15,199 nucleotides of DNA from Candidatus Nomurabacteria bacterium (GTDB lineage Bacteria; Patescibacteriota; Minisyncoccia; Phycocordibacterales; UBA9973): NCBI GenBank assembly GCA_009695015.1, contig SIBT01000011.1, forward strand, positions 1 to 15,199, in the 5' to 3' direction. A program made the translations under genes and the position numbers. How positions within the stretch are numbered: position 1 is the stretch's first letter; each line of letters opens with the position of its first letter. This document shows positions 1 through 6,897 of the stretch, piece by piece. A model generated the notes under the pieces. It was not told the origin of the DNA and searched no databases. It saw only the letters and a program-made list of their open reading frames with translations.

Positions 1-1212
1 ACTGCTAAGGTCCAATGTGTGGCACTGCCCAGTCGCGCAGAAGTGATTGAAAAAGGAAAGGAAATGAGGCCGGAATGGGTTTTAAAAATCACTGGCATGG
101 TAAACAAGCGTCCAGAGAAAAATATCAAAGCTGGCGTTTTGAATGGCGAATTAGAGCTCGAGGTTCTCACAATTGAAATTCTTTCAAAAGCTTTAGATTT
201 ACCGTTTGAATTAAATGAATCAGTGAATCTAGATACTCATCTTGATAATCTTCCATACACTTTACGTTCAGCACGCACGAAAGATATTTTTATTTTGCAA
301 GCAAGTATTTTGAAAGCGTACCGCTCTTCGCTCTACTCTCAAGGATTTACAGAATTTATTGCGCCAGCGCTCGTCGGAGGAGATGCAGAAGGAGGCGCGG
401 CTGCTTTTAAAGTAGAATATTTTAAAGATAAAACAGCATTTCTCGCGACTAGTCCACAATTTTATAAGCAAATAATGGTTGGTCCATTTGAACGTGTACT
501 TACTATCGCCAAAGTATTCAGAGCAGAAAAAAGTGCAACGACTAGGCATTTGAGTGAAATAACTCAGATGGATTTCGAAATGGGATTTATAGAAAATGAA
601 ACAGATGTCATGCAAGTTCTAGAAAATACAGTTCGCGATACAGTAAAAAAAGTGGGTGAATTACATAAAGATATATTTACTCGTTTCAATACTTCTGTGC
701 CGGAAATTGGAGATACAATTCCAGTATTTACTTTGGCCGAGGCTCAAGCTCTGATTGCGAAAGAATTCAGTCGCATCATAGAAGACACGAATGATATGTC
801 TCCAGAAGATGAACGTCAGATCTGCGAATACGTCAAGAAAAATCTTAAATCTGATTTTGTTTTTATTACTAGATTTCCGACAAAAAAGCGCGCCTTTTAT
901 ACATACGAAGATCCTACAGAAGCGCCTCTGTCACGAGGTTTTGATTTGCTTTTCCGAGGACTTGAAATAAATAGTGGAGCACAAAGAATACATAATTATG
1001 AGGACCTTGTGAGGCGTATAGTGGAAAGAGGAATGGATCCAGAAAAATTTTCATATTATCTGCAAGTATTTAAATATGGCATGCCGCCTCACGGTGGATC
1101 ATCTACTGGTTTGGAGCGTTTTACGGCGAGAATGCTCGAACTTGCAAATGTCAAAGAAGCAACTGCGTTTCCTCGAGACATGACTCGTATTGATAATAGA
1201 CTTGCGGAATAA
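1..1212 (+). CDS. aspS: Aspartyl-tRNA synthetase, archaeal/eukaryotic type (5' end outside window)
   Basis: This class II synthetase charges tRNA with aspartate in the cytoplasm. The frame is open from base 1, so the real start lies upstream; a GTG at 19 is internal, because the residues before it (AKVQCVALPSRAEV) continue an OB-fold anticodon-binding domain. Numbered from that GTG, motif 2 is FRAE at residues 167-170 followed by RH..E and MDFEM, and motif 3 is GLER at 364-367 within GGSSTGLERF. The catalytic domain lacks the large GAD insertion of standard bacterial AspRS. The ending FPRDMTRID resembles the archaeal FPRD ending. Both point to the AspS2 type, which is often non-discriminating and can feed GatCAB amidation; specificity cannot be read here. 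The stop lies 9 nt before the riboflavin kinase gene, so the two are probably cotranscribed. Confidence 0.95.
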   Translation, partial: TAKVQCVALPSRAEVIEKGKEMRPEWVLKITGMVNKRPEKNIKAGVLNGELELEVLTIEILSKALDLPFELNESVNLDTHLDNLPYTLRSARTKDIFILQASILKAYRSSLYSQGFTEFIAPALVGGDAEGGAAAFKVEYFKDKTAFLATSPQFYKQIMVGPFERVLTIAKVFRAEKSATTRHLSEITQMDFEMGFIENETDVMQVLENTVRDTVKKVGELHKDIFTRFNTSVPEIGDTIPVFTLAEAQALIAKEFSRIIEDTNDMSPEDERQICEYVKKNLKSDFVFITRFPTKKRAFYTYEDPTEAPLSRGFDLLFRGLEINSGAQRIHNYEDLVRRIVERGMDPEKFSYYLQVFKYGMPPHGGSSTGLERFTARMLELANVKEATAFPRDMTRIDNRLAE

Positions 1213-1221
1213 AAATTTGTA

Positions 1222-1566
1222 ATGAAATACATAATTTCCGGTAAAGTGATAAAAGGCAATGGATATGGGAGAAAATTAGGTTTTCCGACTATGAACCTTG
1301 AAACTGTGGAGACGAATTTACCTCCAGCTGGAGTGTATTCAGGTAATGCAACAATAGAAAATAAAAATTATAGGGCAGGAATTCTCATAAATCCCCAAAC
1401 AGAAAATAAGCGTAAAGTAGAAGCTCATTTGATTAGATGGAGTGGGGATGCTTATGGGAAGATCGTAACTCTCGAAACTGAAAAATTTTTACGAAAATAT
1501 AAAAAATTTGAAATAGAAGAAGAACTTATTAAACAGATAGAGAAAGACTTACAAGCTTGCGAGTAA
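1222..1566 (+). CDS. ribF: Standalone riboflavin kinase (RibF C-terminal domain only)
   Basis: The product probably phosphorylates riboflavin with ATP to give FMN. It is a 114-residue beta-barrel kinase domain. GKVIKG...GRKLGFPTMNL at residues 7-26 matches the nucleotide and flavin-binding loop of the family. PPAGVYSG at 34-41 and VEAHL with Glu67, the expected catalytic glutamate, follow. The YGK segment and the tail KKFEIEEELIKQIEKDL are also typical. Bacterial RibF is normally about 300 residues with an N-terminal FAD synthetase domain, which is absent here, so FAD would need another enzyme or uptake. ATG 1222 is 9 nt after the aspS stop and has no clear Shine-Dalgarno sequence. The last codons and stop form the left arm of a long inverted repeat (1553-1643). 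Confidence 0.85.
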   Translation: MKYIISGKVIKGNGYGRKLGFPTMNLETVETNLPPAGVYSGNATIENKNYRAGILINPQTENKRKVEAHLIRWSGDAYGKIVTLETEKFLRKYKKFEIEEELIKQIEKDLQACE

Positions 1567-1643
1567 AAAATTTTTGAAAATACGCCCTCGAGGGAATAAG
1601 GGCAGGGGACCCACTTTTCTTAAAATTTATTACTCGCAAGCTT
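1553..1643. repeat. Gene-end hairpin element, copy 1
   Basis: The arms 1553-1574 and 1622-1643 pair at 21 of 22 positions. They enclose a 47-nt core (1575-1621) beginning TGAAAATACGCCCTCGAGGG and ending CTTTTCTT. The left arm is the last codons and stop of the riboflavin kinase gene; the right arm is its reverse complement. The core is 40/47 identical, with no gaps, to the core of copy 2 at 6260-6306, while the arms are unrelated. CCCTCGAGGG in the core is itself a 10-bp palindrome. The right arm is followed by TTTG and runs straight into the transporter promoter. The element may act as a terminator, a structured RNA or a small mobile unit; function is not known. Confidence 0.85.
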
Positions 1644-1646
1644 TTG

Positions 1647-1655
1647 TGTTACAAT
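1647..1655 (+). promoter_or_regulatory. Extended -10 promoter of the EamA transporter, predicted leaderless
   Basis: TGTTACAAT is an extended -10 box (TGn plus TACAAT). It ends 6 nt before ATG 1662, so transcription should begin at or next to the start codon. No convincing -35 box is visible. It rules against the upstream in-frame TTG at 1644, which would place the promoter inside the gene. Confidence 0.7.
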
Positions 1656-1661
1656 AAATCT

Positions 1662-2567
1662 ATGAAAAATTACACCGGTCCTATTTTTATTCTTATCGCA
1701 GCGACGCTCTGGGCTTTTGATGGACTAATTCGCCAATATTTATATTCTCTGCCTCCCATCACGATAATTTTCTTTGAGCATCTCATAGGTTTAATTATTT
1801 TATCTCCATTTGTTTATAAATATGTTTTTACGACCAAACTTACCAAAAGAGATTGGCAGCTGATTGTTTTGATTTCGGTTTTAAGTGGACTTTTTGGGAC
1901 CCTGTGGTTTACGACTGCGCTCGGTAAAGTCCACTTTATTTCTATATCGGTCGTGTTTCTTTTGCAAAAACTTCAGCCAATATTTGCCATCACCAGTGCG
2001 CGAATTTTCTTGAAAGAAAAACTCGATGCAAGGTATATCAAGTGGGCGGTGCTTGCGATTGTGGCTGCTTATTTTGTAACTTTCAAAAATGGATATGTAA
2101 ATTTTGCGACAGGAGGGGAAACTATTATAGCTGCATTTTATGCTCTTGGTGCAGCGTTTGCTTGGGGAACATCCACCACATTTTCTAAAATACTATTAGG
2201 AAAAGTTGATTTTAAAGTCAGCACTTTTTATAGATTTTTGGTTACAGGAATAGTTGCTCTACCACTTTTGTTTTTATTTGGACGTGGCGAAGGATCAACA
2301 AATTTAGTAATGCCTGATTTTTCTCAATTTGGTTTTTTGGCGCTTATAGCTCTCTCGACTGGTATGATTGCTCTACTTATCTATTATAGGGGATTGGCAA
2401 AAACTCCGGTGCATATTTCCACAATTCTAGAACTCACGTTTCCTTTTTTCGCTATTTTTTTAGATATGACAATAAATAATACAATACTCTCTGTTTCTCA
2501 GTGGATTGCGGCCCTTGTACTCGTTTTTAGTATTTATAAAATTTCTCGTTTGCGGGAAAATGTATGA
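1662..2567 (+). CDS. EamA/DMT-family transporter (10-helix permease)
   Basis: This is a predicted inner-membrane permease of the drug/metabolite transporter superfamily. From ATG 1662 it has 301 residues, the usual length, with about ten hydrophobic helices in two homologous halves. The first half opens GPIFILIAATLWAFDGLIRQ and the second opens around AFYALGAAFAWGTSTTFSK, each with the tryptophan-containing EamA signature. The first half ends with helices followed by FLKEKLDARYIKWAVL, a typical EamA pattern. The start is chosen because a -10 box lies exactly 6 nt upstream. The final TGA overlaps the next gene as ATGA, so the two are translationally coupled. The substrate cannot be predicted; amino acids, nucleotide precursors or other metabolites are all possible. 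Confidence 0.88.
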   Translation: MKNYTGPIFILIAATLWAFDGLIRQYLYSLPPITIIFFEHLIGLIILSPFVYKYVFTTKLTKRDWQLIVLISVLSGLFGTLWFTTALGKVHFISISVVFLLQKLQPIFAITSARIFLKEKLDARYIKWAVLAIVAAYFVTFKNGYVNFATGGETIIAAFYALGAAFAWGTSTTFSKILLGKVDFKVSTFYRFLVTGIVALPLLFLFGRGEGSTNLVMPDFSQFGFLALIALSTGMIALLIYYRGLAKTPVHISTILELTFPFFAIFLDMTINNTILSVSQWIAALVLVFSIYKISRLRENV

Positions 2568-2896
2568 ACGAACTATTAAAGAAAAAATGTATTTCATGTG
2601 AGGGTAAAAACATTAAGCCTCTTAATAGAGTTGATGCGCAGGATTATTTGAATGAAGTGCAGGGATGGACACTCGACGAAAAAGCGCACAAGATCTCCAA
2701 AGAATTTAAATTTAAAGATTTTATTGGAGCGATAAATTTTGTGGAGCGCGTGGCGGACGTAGCCGAAATGGAAGGCCATCATCCAGATATTCATATTCAT
2801 TACAACAAGGTCCTTCTCGAACTCTCCACGCATGCCATAAGCGGACTCTCGGAAAATGATTTTATAGTCGCCGCGAAAGTAGATGCGTATAAATAA
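2564..2896 (+). CDS. Pterin-4a-carbinolamine dehydratase (PCD/DCoH family)
   Basis: The family dehydrates 4a-hydroxytetrahydropterin and so recycles the pterin cofactor of aromatic amino acid hydroxylases. The 110-residue product is full length. The active-site signature is E70-x-H72-H73-P74, followed by Y80, H90 and D99 at the spacing expected for the family. W35 in the QGW segment is also typical. An N-terminal CxxC (C9, C12) is common in bacterial members. The start overlaps the transporter stop by 4 nt (ATGA). No aromatic hydroxylase is in the window, so the true substrate in this cell is uncertain; members in organisms without hydroxylases may act on other pterins or folates. A 60-nt gap without an obvious terminator separates it from the convergent aminopeptidase gene. 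Confidence 0.9.
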   Translation: MNELLKKKCISCEGKNIKPLNRVDAQDYLNEVQGWTLDEKAHKISKEFKFKDFIGAINFVERVADVAEMEGHHPDIHIHYNKVLLELSTHAISGLSENDFIVAAKVDAYK

Positions 2897-2956
2897 GAAT
2901 AAATAAATTGTAAATATATACGTTCTGGTTTATCAACAGCTATCATCATCTCTACA

Positions 2957-5479
2957 TTATTTGTAAATATTTACTAGGAATTCATTTATGATCATTTGAT
3001 CCCTTTTTCGCCAAACGACATTGCCCTCTAGGCGCTCTAGGACTTGCTCTATTGCTCTTTTGGCTCCAGGAGCATCGTGAGTTGTGAAGAATTTTTTGAA
3101 AGATTTTAAATGTTTCTCTTCTGCACTTCCTGAGATAGCTTTCACGAGTCTCGCGAGTGTATGACCGCCATCACCATATCGTGAGACCAAAGTCTTCCAA
3201 TTCTTTTGAATAAAATCTAGCCAGATATCACGACCCGCAGGGTTCGCGCCTACGGAAGAAATGATTCCGATAGTATCTTGCACTCGCACGTTTTCTCCGA
3301 AAGCGAATTCACAGGCAAGTTTTAATATTTTTAGGTCTTTAAAATCTCCCAAGACTCCACCGATCCTATTTTTCTCTTCATGAAGTGTTTCTTTTTTATA
3401 TTGTTTTATAAAAATTTGATATTCTTTCATGCTTCCATGGGTAGCTACTATGGAGTATATAGCTCCGCGAAGGTCTGGGTTTATGTGCCCGTTCTTTTGA
3501 ACGCTTAAGAATTTTTTTCTGGCTTCAGTTATTATTTTTTTGTCCCCAGCGCGTCCAGCTCGAGAAATAGCAAGCGAGCGGAGTAAAGTATCGCTATGAA
3601 GTTCTTTTTCTTTTTTATTCCAACCGAGTCTAGTAAAGACAGGAGAAAATAAATTTAAAATCAATTTATTTAGTTTTTCTCGAAGACGGTCTTCGTGGAG
3701 GAGTTGTTCTAATCGTCCGAGGCCCATCGCGAGTTCGAGCCAGACGGTGTAATTGTCTTCTTTTTTATAACTAGATAAAAATTCTAACGCGTCTGTCGTC
3801 GGTATCGTACCTGCTTCTGAGAGGGCAAACAAATCTCGGATAATTCCGAGTCTATCGCGAGCAGAAAGTAATTTATTTTCTACTGGTTTTTTCAGCTTAC
3901 TCAAAAGTTCTTTTGAGTAAGCTGTTCGAAAGAATCCAGTTTCCCCAAAATTTACCTTATTTTTTTTAAAAATTATCGGAATTTCCCATTTAGTTTTATC
4001 TCTTACTTTTTTGGCTGAGATTGGACTCGCAAAGAATCTACTTTGAGAAAAATCTATTTTTCCTTTGATCATTTGAGCTGTGACTACTGGATATCCTGGT
4101 TTTGAAGTCCAATTATGCATTATTTTAGCCACTGGTTTTTTGGAAATTTTTTCAAATGCCTGCCAAAGGTGAATGGTCTCAGTATTTTTATAACTATGCT
4201 TTTTTAAATAGTAACGCAGTCCGTCTCGGAAATTTTTTTCGCCCAAATAATCCGCGAGCATGCGAATGACGGAGGCTCCTTTGGAATACGAAACTTCATC
4301 AAATATTTCTCCAATTTCATCTGGATGATGAACTGGTATTTCTATTGGATGAGTATGAAGAAGAGCATCTAGTCGTAGCGCTGTGCCGAGCTCGTTTGTA
4401 GAAAATTGCGTCCAGATATCCCATTTTGGGAAAAGTTTATCGATAGCTAGGTATTCTATATATGAAGCAAAGCCTTCATTCAACCATAAATGTGTCCACC
4501 ATTCCATCGTGACTAAATTGCCAAACCATTGGTGAGCTATCTCGTGCGCAATGACCAGCGCTACCCATTGTTTATTTGAAAGTGATGAATGATCATCATC
4601 CACCAAAAGCGCGGATTCGCGATAAGTAATTGCGCCCCAATTCTCCATTGCGCCAGAGGTAAAATCCGGAATGGCTATCATGTCGAGTACTGGTAGAGGA
4701 TAAGGAATGTCAAAATATTTATCATAAAATTCTAAAGTTTTTACAGCGCAATCTAGGGCAAATTTTGCTTGATGTTTTTTACCCGGAGTAGTGAAGACGC
4801 GAACCAACACATTATTTTTTGTTTTTGATTCAAGATATTCAAAATCTCCGACAATAAATGCCAAAAGATAAGTAGACATTTTGGGTGTGGGAGAGAATTT
4901 CAATATTTGATATCCAGATTCATGTTCTAATACTGAAACTGGTAATGTATTTGAGATAGCGGTTTTACCTTTGGGAATAATGAGAGAAACGTGGAACACT
5001 GCTTTTTGTGCCGGTTCATCGAAACAAGGGAAAGCCCGTCTAGCGTCTGTCGCTTCAAATTGAGTCGTTGCCATATAGCATTCTTTGTCTAGTACGACGT
5101 ATTTGCTTCTATAAAAACCACGCATTTTGTCATTCAATATTCCTTTGAAGACAATAGTTAACTTTAATTTTTCGCTAATTTTTTTTTGAGAAATAGTTTT
5201 AGGAAATGAAAAAGTTGCAGTTTCTTTTTTCTCATCGTAAGAAATTTTAGCAAAAGTCTTCTCTCTACCAATCACAATTTCTGCTGTTTCTATTTTCAAT
5301 TCTTTTGAATGCAGAGTTAAAGCTTTGGTTGGCTTTAATATTTGAAGCGTGATTGTCTCAACGCCTTCAAAAGTAAAATTATCTAAATCTGGTTTTAACT
5401 CGATATCATATTCTATTGGAACGACATTTTTTGAAAGCCGAACCCCTTCTTTTTGGCGGATCGTATTTTTCTTTTGCAT
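2957..5479 (-). CDS. pepN: M1-family zinc aminopeptidase (aminopeptidase N-like)
   Basis: The product is a broad-specificity metallo-aminopeptidase that removes N-terminal residues from peptides. It has 840 residues and no signal peptide, so it is probably cytoplasmic and serves peptide recycling. The order is an N-terminal beta-sandwich (about 10-210), a thermolysin-like catalytic domain (about 215-460), and a beta plus ERAP1-like helical C-terminal region. The exopeptidase motif GAMEN is at 276-280. The zinc site is HEIAH at 312-316 with the third ligand E335 in WLNEGF, the expected HEXXH-x18-E spacing. All catalytic residues are present. ATG 5479 is supported by a -10 box 6 nt upstream that overlaps the divergent scpA promoter. 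A 32-bp perfect palindrome lies inside the coding region at 3893-3924. The exact subfamily symbol is less sure than the family. Confidence 0.95.
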   Translation of the reverse strand: MQKKNTIRQKEGVRLSKNVVPIEYDIELKPDLDNFTFEGVETITLQILKPTKALTLHSKELKIETAEIVIGREKTFAKISYDEKKETATFSFPKTISQKKISEKLKLTIVFKGILNDKMRGFYRSKYVVLDKECYMATTQFEATDARRAFPCFDEPAQKAVFHVSLIIPKGKTAISNTLPVSVLEHESGYQILKFSPTPKMSTYLLAFIVGDFEYLESKTKNNVLVRVFTTPGKKHQAKFALDCAVKTLEFYDKYFDIPYPLPVLDMIAIPDFTSGAMENWGAITYRESALLVDDDHSSLSNKQWVALVIAHEIAHQWFGNLVTMEWWTHLWLNEGFASYIEYLAIDKLFPKWDIWTQFSTNELGTALRLDALLHTHPIEIPVHHPDEIGEIFDEVSYSKGASVIRMLADYLGEKNFRDGLRYYLKKHSYKNTETIHLWQAFEKISKKPVAKIMHNWTSKPGYPVVTAQMIKGKIDFSQSRFFASPISAKKVRDKTKWEIPIIFKKNKVNFGETGFFRTAYSKELLSKLKKPVENKLLSARDRLGIIRDLFALSEAGTIPTTDALEFLSSYKKEDNYTVWLELAMGLGRLEQLLHEDRLREKLNKLILNLFSPVFTRLGWNKKEKELHSDTLLRSLAISRAGRAGDKKIITEARKKFLSVQKNGHINPDLRGAIYSIVATHGSMKEYQIFIKQYKKETLHEEKNRIGGVLGDFKDLKILKLACEFAFGENVRVQDTIGIISSVGANPAGRDIWLDFIQKNWKTLVSRYGDGGHTLARLVKAISGSAEEKHLKSFKKFFTTHDAPGAKRAIEQVLERLEGNVVWRKRDQMIINEFLVNIYK
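3893..3924. repeat. Intragenic 32-bp perfect palindrome
   Basis: Two 15-nt arms, 3893-3907 and 3910-3924, are exact reverse complements separated by TT. They lie within the aminopeptidase coding sequence and encode about TAYSKELLSKL on the minus strand. There is no interruption of the frame. It may be chance, a template-switch event or an RNA hairpin that affects translation. Confidence 0.8.
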
Positions 5480-5485
5480 GAAGAA

Positions 5486-5495
5486 ATGTTAACAT
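5486..5495. promoter_or_regulatory. Palindromic bidirectional extended -10 promoter for scpA and the M1 aminopeptidase
   Basis: ATGTTAACAT is a perfect 10-bp palindrome. Read on the plus strand it gives TGTTAACAT (5487-5495), ending 6 nt before scpA ATG 5502. Read on the minus strand it gives TGTTAACAT (5494-5486), ending 6 nt before aminopeptidase ATG 5479. The whole space between the two start codons is 22 nt, so each transcript would be leaderless and the two polymerases would compete for one site. Confidence 0.7.
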
Positions 5496-5501
5496 ATAAC
5501 G

Positions 5502-6251
5502 ATGGAAAGCCAAAACTATCAGAGTTATACAATAAAGACGTCTGGTTTTGAGGGCCCGTTTGGTCTGCTTTTGGAGTTGGTGGAGAAACGTAAGCTTTTT
5601 ATCAATGATGTATCTCTCGCTACAGTGACTGAAGATTATCTGCAACATATGAATAAATTAGGTGGTCTTAGTCCTGCTGATATTTCTAGTTTTATATTAG
5701 TGGCTTCTACTTTAATTTTAATTAAATCAAAATCACTTTTACCAAATTTGAGTTTAACGACGGAAGAAGAAGGTGATATAAAAAGCCTCGAAGAGCGTTT
5801 GCGTTTGTATGAAATCTTTATGAAACTAGAAGGTAACATTAAAGATAATTTTGGACAGAAAATAATATTTTCGCCACTTGAAAGAAAAAATGAAATCTTA
5901 GTATTTTTGCCGGATGATCGAATTACGAAAGATAGTATGATGAGTTTTGCGAAAAATGTCCTCGGATCAATGCCCAAAAAAGTATTTTTACCCGAAGTCG
6001 AAATACGAAAAGTTATCAGTATCGAGGAGATGATTGGTAAATTGACAGACAGGATTCAGAGCTCCATTCAAACGAGTTTTAAGAATTTTACAGGCCAAGC
6101 AAGGACGCGCGAGGAAAAAGTTTTTGTAATTGTCGGATTTCTGGCGATGTTGGAACTTGTTAGAAATGGAATACTGAATGCTATTCAAGAAAATGGTTTT
6201 GAGGATATTATTATTAGTAAACAGGTGGTAGATAACGAAAGCATTTTGTAA
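5502..6251 (+). CDS. scpA: Segregation and condensation protein A (kleisin)
   Basis: ScpA is the kleisin that bridges the SMC heads and binds ScpB, forming the chromosome-compacting SMC-ScpAB complex. The product has 249 residues, normal for the family. The N-terminal block YTIKTSGFEGPFGLLLELVEK at about residues 8-28, followed by INDVSLATVTEDYL, is the ScpA signature that contacts the SMC neck. TLILIKSKSLLP near residue 70 is also conserved. The C-terminal winged-helix region includes REEKVFVIVGFLAMLELVRNG, the SMC-cap contact. ATG 5502 is fixed by the -10 box 6 nt upstream. The last codons and stop form the left arm of the second hairpin element, which separates scpA from scpB. Confidence 0.95.
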   Translation: MESQNYQSYTIKTSGFEGPFGLLLELVEKRKLFINDVSLATVTEDYLQHMNKLGGLSPADISSFILVASTLILIKSKSLLPNLSLTTEEEGDIKSLEERLRLYEIFMKLEGNIKDNFGQKIIFSPLERKNEILVFLPDDRITKDSMMSFAKNVLGSMPKKVFLPEVEIRKVISIEEMIGKLTDRIQSSIQTSFKNFTGQARTREEKVFVIVGFLAMLELVRNGILNAIQENGFEDIIISKQVVDNESIL

Positions 6252-6326
6252 AGAATTTTTAAAAATACGCCCTCGAGGTCATAAGGACAAGGAACCCGCT
6301 TTTCTTAAAATTCTTTACAAAATGCT
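6240..6326. repeat. Gene-end hairpin element, copy 2
   Basis: The arms 6240-6259 and 6307-6326 form a perfect 20-bp inverted repeat. They enclose a 47-nt core (6260-6306) that shares 40/47 positions with the core at 1575-1621, including ATACGCCCTCGAGG, ATAAGG and CTTTTCTT. The left arm is the scpA 3' end, covering the last Ser-Ile-Leu codons and TAA. The right arm is its reverse complement and runs into the scpB promoter region. The arm sequences have nothing in common with copy 1. The right arm is not followed by a U-tract, so it is a poor match to a standard terminator. Confidence 0.85.
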
Positions 6327-6331
6327 ATAAG
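6323..6331 (+). promoter_or_regulatory. Possible extended -10 box upstream of scpB
   Basis: TGCTATAAG is a good extended -10 match. It lies only 2 nt before ATG 6334, not the 6 nt seen at other transcription unit starts here, so transcription from it might begin inside the first codons. Its 5' part lies in the right arm of the hairpin element. Readthrough from scpA is the alternative. Confidence 0.4.
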
Positions 6332-6333
6332 AT

Positions 6334-6897
6334 ATGAATTTAGAAAATAAAATTGAAGCAATATTATTTTGGAAAGGAGAACCAGTTTCAAGAAAAAAAC
6401 TTGGAGAGATTTTGAAAGTAGAAGAGGCAGAAATAAATGCCGGCATAGATAAACTAAAAGAAAATTTAAATAATAGAGGAGTGGTATTGATAGAAAAAGA
6501 AGGAGAAATAATGCTCGGCACTGCGTCAGAATTGTCAGAGCTTTTTGAAAATTTACAAAAAGAAGAATTAAACAAAGAACTTTCCAAGGCTTCTCTAGAG
6601 ACATTGTCTGTTGTACTTTATAAAAATGGAGTTAGTCGCGCAGAGATTGATTATATTCGAGGAGTAAATTCTAGTTTCACCTTGCGTGCATTGTCTGTTC
6701 GTGGACTCATAGAAAAAACGACTGATGCCAAAGACAGTAGACGCTATATCTACAAACCAAGTTTTGAACTTTTATCTTACATGGGTGTGAAATCAGTAGA
6801 AGAATTGCCGGATTATAATGAAGTCAGTAATTCTATCGACATCGTCGCCAAAAATTTACAAGAAGAAAGTAAAAATGAAAATGAAAGATCAAACTAA
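6334..6897 (+). CDS. scpB: Segregation and condensation protein B
   Basis: ScpB is the winged-helix partner of ScpA; a dimer binds the central part of ScpA in the SMC condensin. The product has 187 residues. The N-terminus MNLENKIEAILFWKGEPVS fits the family start, in which the first helix leads to an EAILF..GEP motif. The second winged helix includes LSVVLYKNGVSRAEIDYIRGVNS at about residues 91-113, equivalent to the family's 'ALAIIAYKQPITRAEIEEIRGV' region, then LRALSVRGLIE. The C-terminus is charged. It follows scpA after the hairpin element and overlaps the start of a truncated zinc-ribbon reading frame. Confidence 0.93.
   Translation: MNLENKIEAILFWKGEPVSRKKLGEILKVEEAEINAGIDKLKENLNNRGVVLIEKEGEIMLGTASELSELFENLQKEELNKELSKASLETLSVVLYKNGVSRAEIDYIRGVNSSFTLRALSVRGLIEKTTDAKDSRRYIYKPSFELLSYMGVKSVEELPDYNEVSNSIDIVAKNLQEESKNENERSN

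Noticed and set aside
268..615. Minus-strand frame of 115 codons inside aspS
   Set aside because: It is antisense to a clearly conserved synthetase and its product is a low-complexity Phe/Cys/Ser-rich sequence typical of a shadow frame.
1644..1661. TTG start adding six residues to the EamA transporter
   Set aside because: These codons contain the -10 box; the fixed 6-nt spacing to ATG 1662 and the family start favour the later codon.
2908..2974. Imperfect direct repeat TTGTAAATATATAC / TTGTAAATATTTAC in the gap between the dehydratase and aminopeptidase genes
   Set aside because: It is short and very AT-rich, so chance similarity is likely, and no GC stem or known operator pattern is present.
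5406..5648. Minus-strand reading frame of 80 codons across the scpA start and aminopeptidase start
   Set aside because: It overlaps two well-supported genes and their shared promoter, and its translation shows no recognisable domain.
6240..6326. Integron attC site or CRISPR-like repeat
   Set aside because: No integrase or cas gene is near, attC sites keep conserved ends and a variable centre (the opposite of this pattern), and there is no regular repeat-spacer array.
6305..6604. Minus-strand hydrophobic frame of 99 codons antisense to scpB
   Set aside because: The apparent membrane helices come from reading A-rich scpB codons in reverse; no start signal is seen and scpB itself is conserved.
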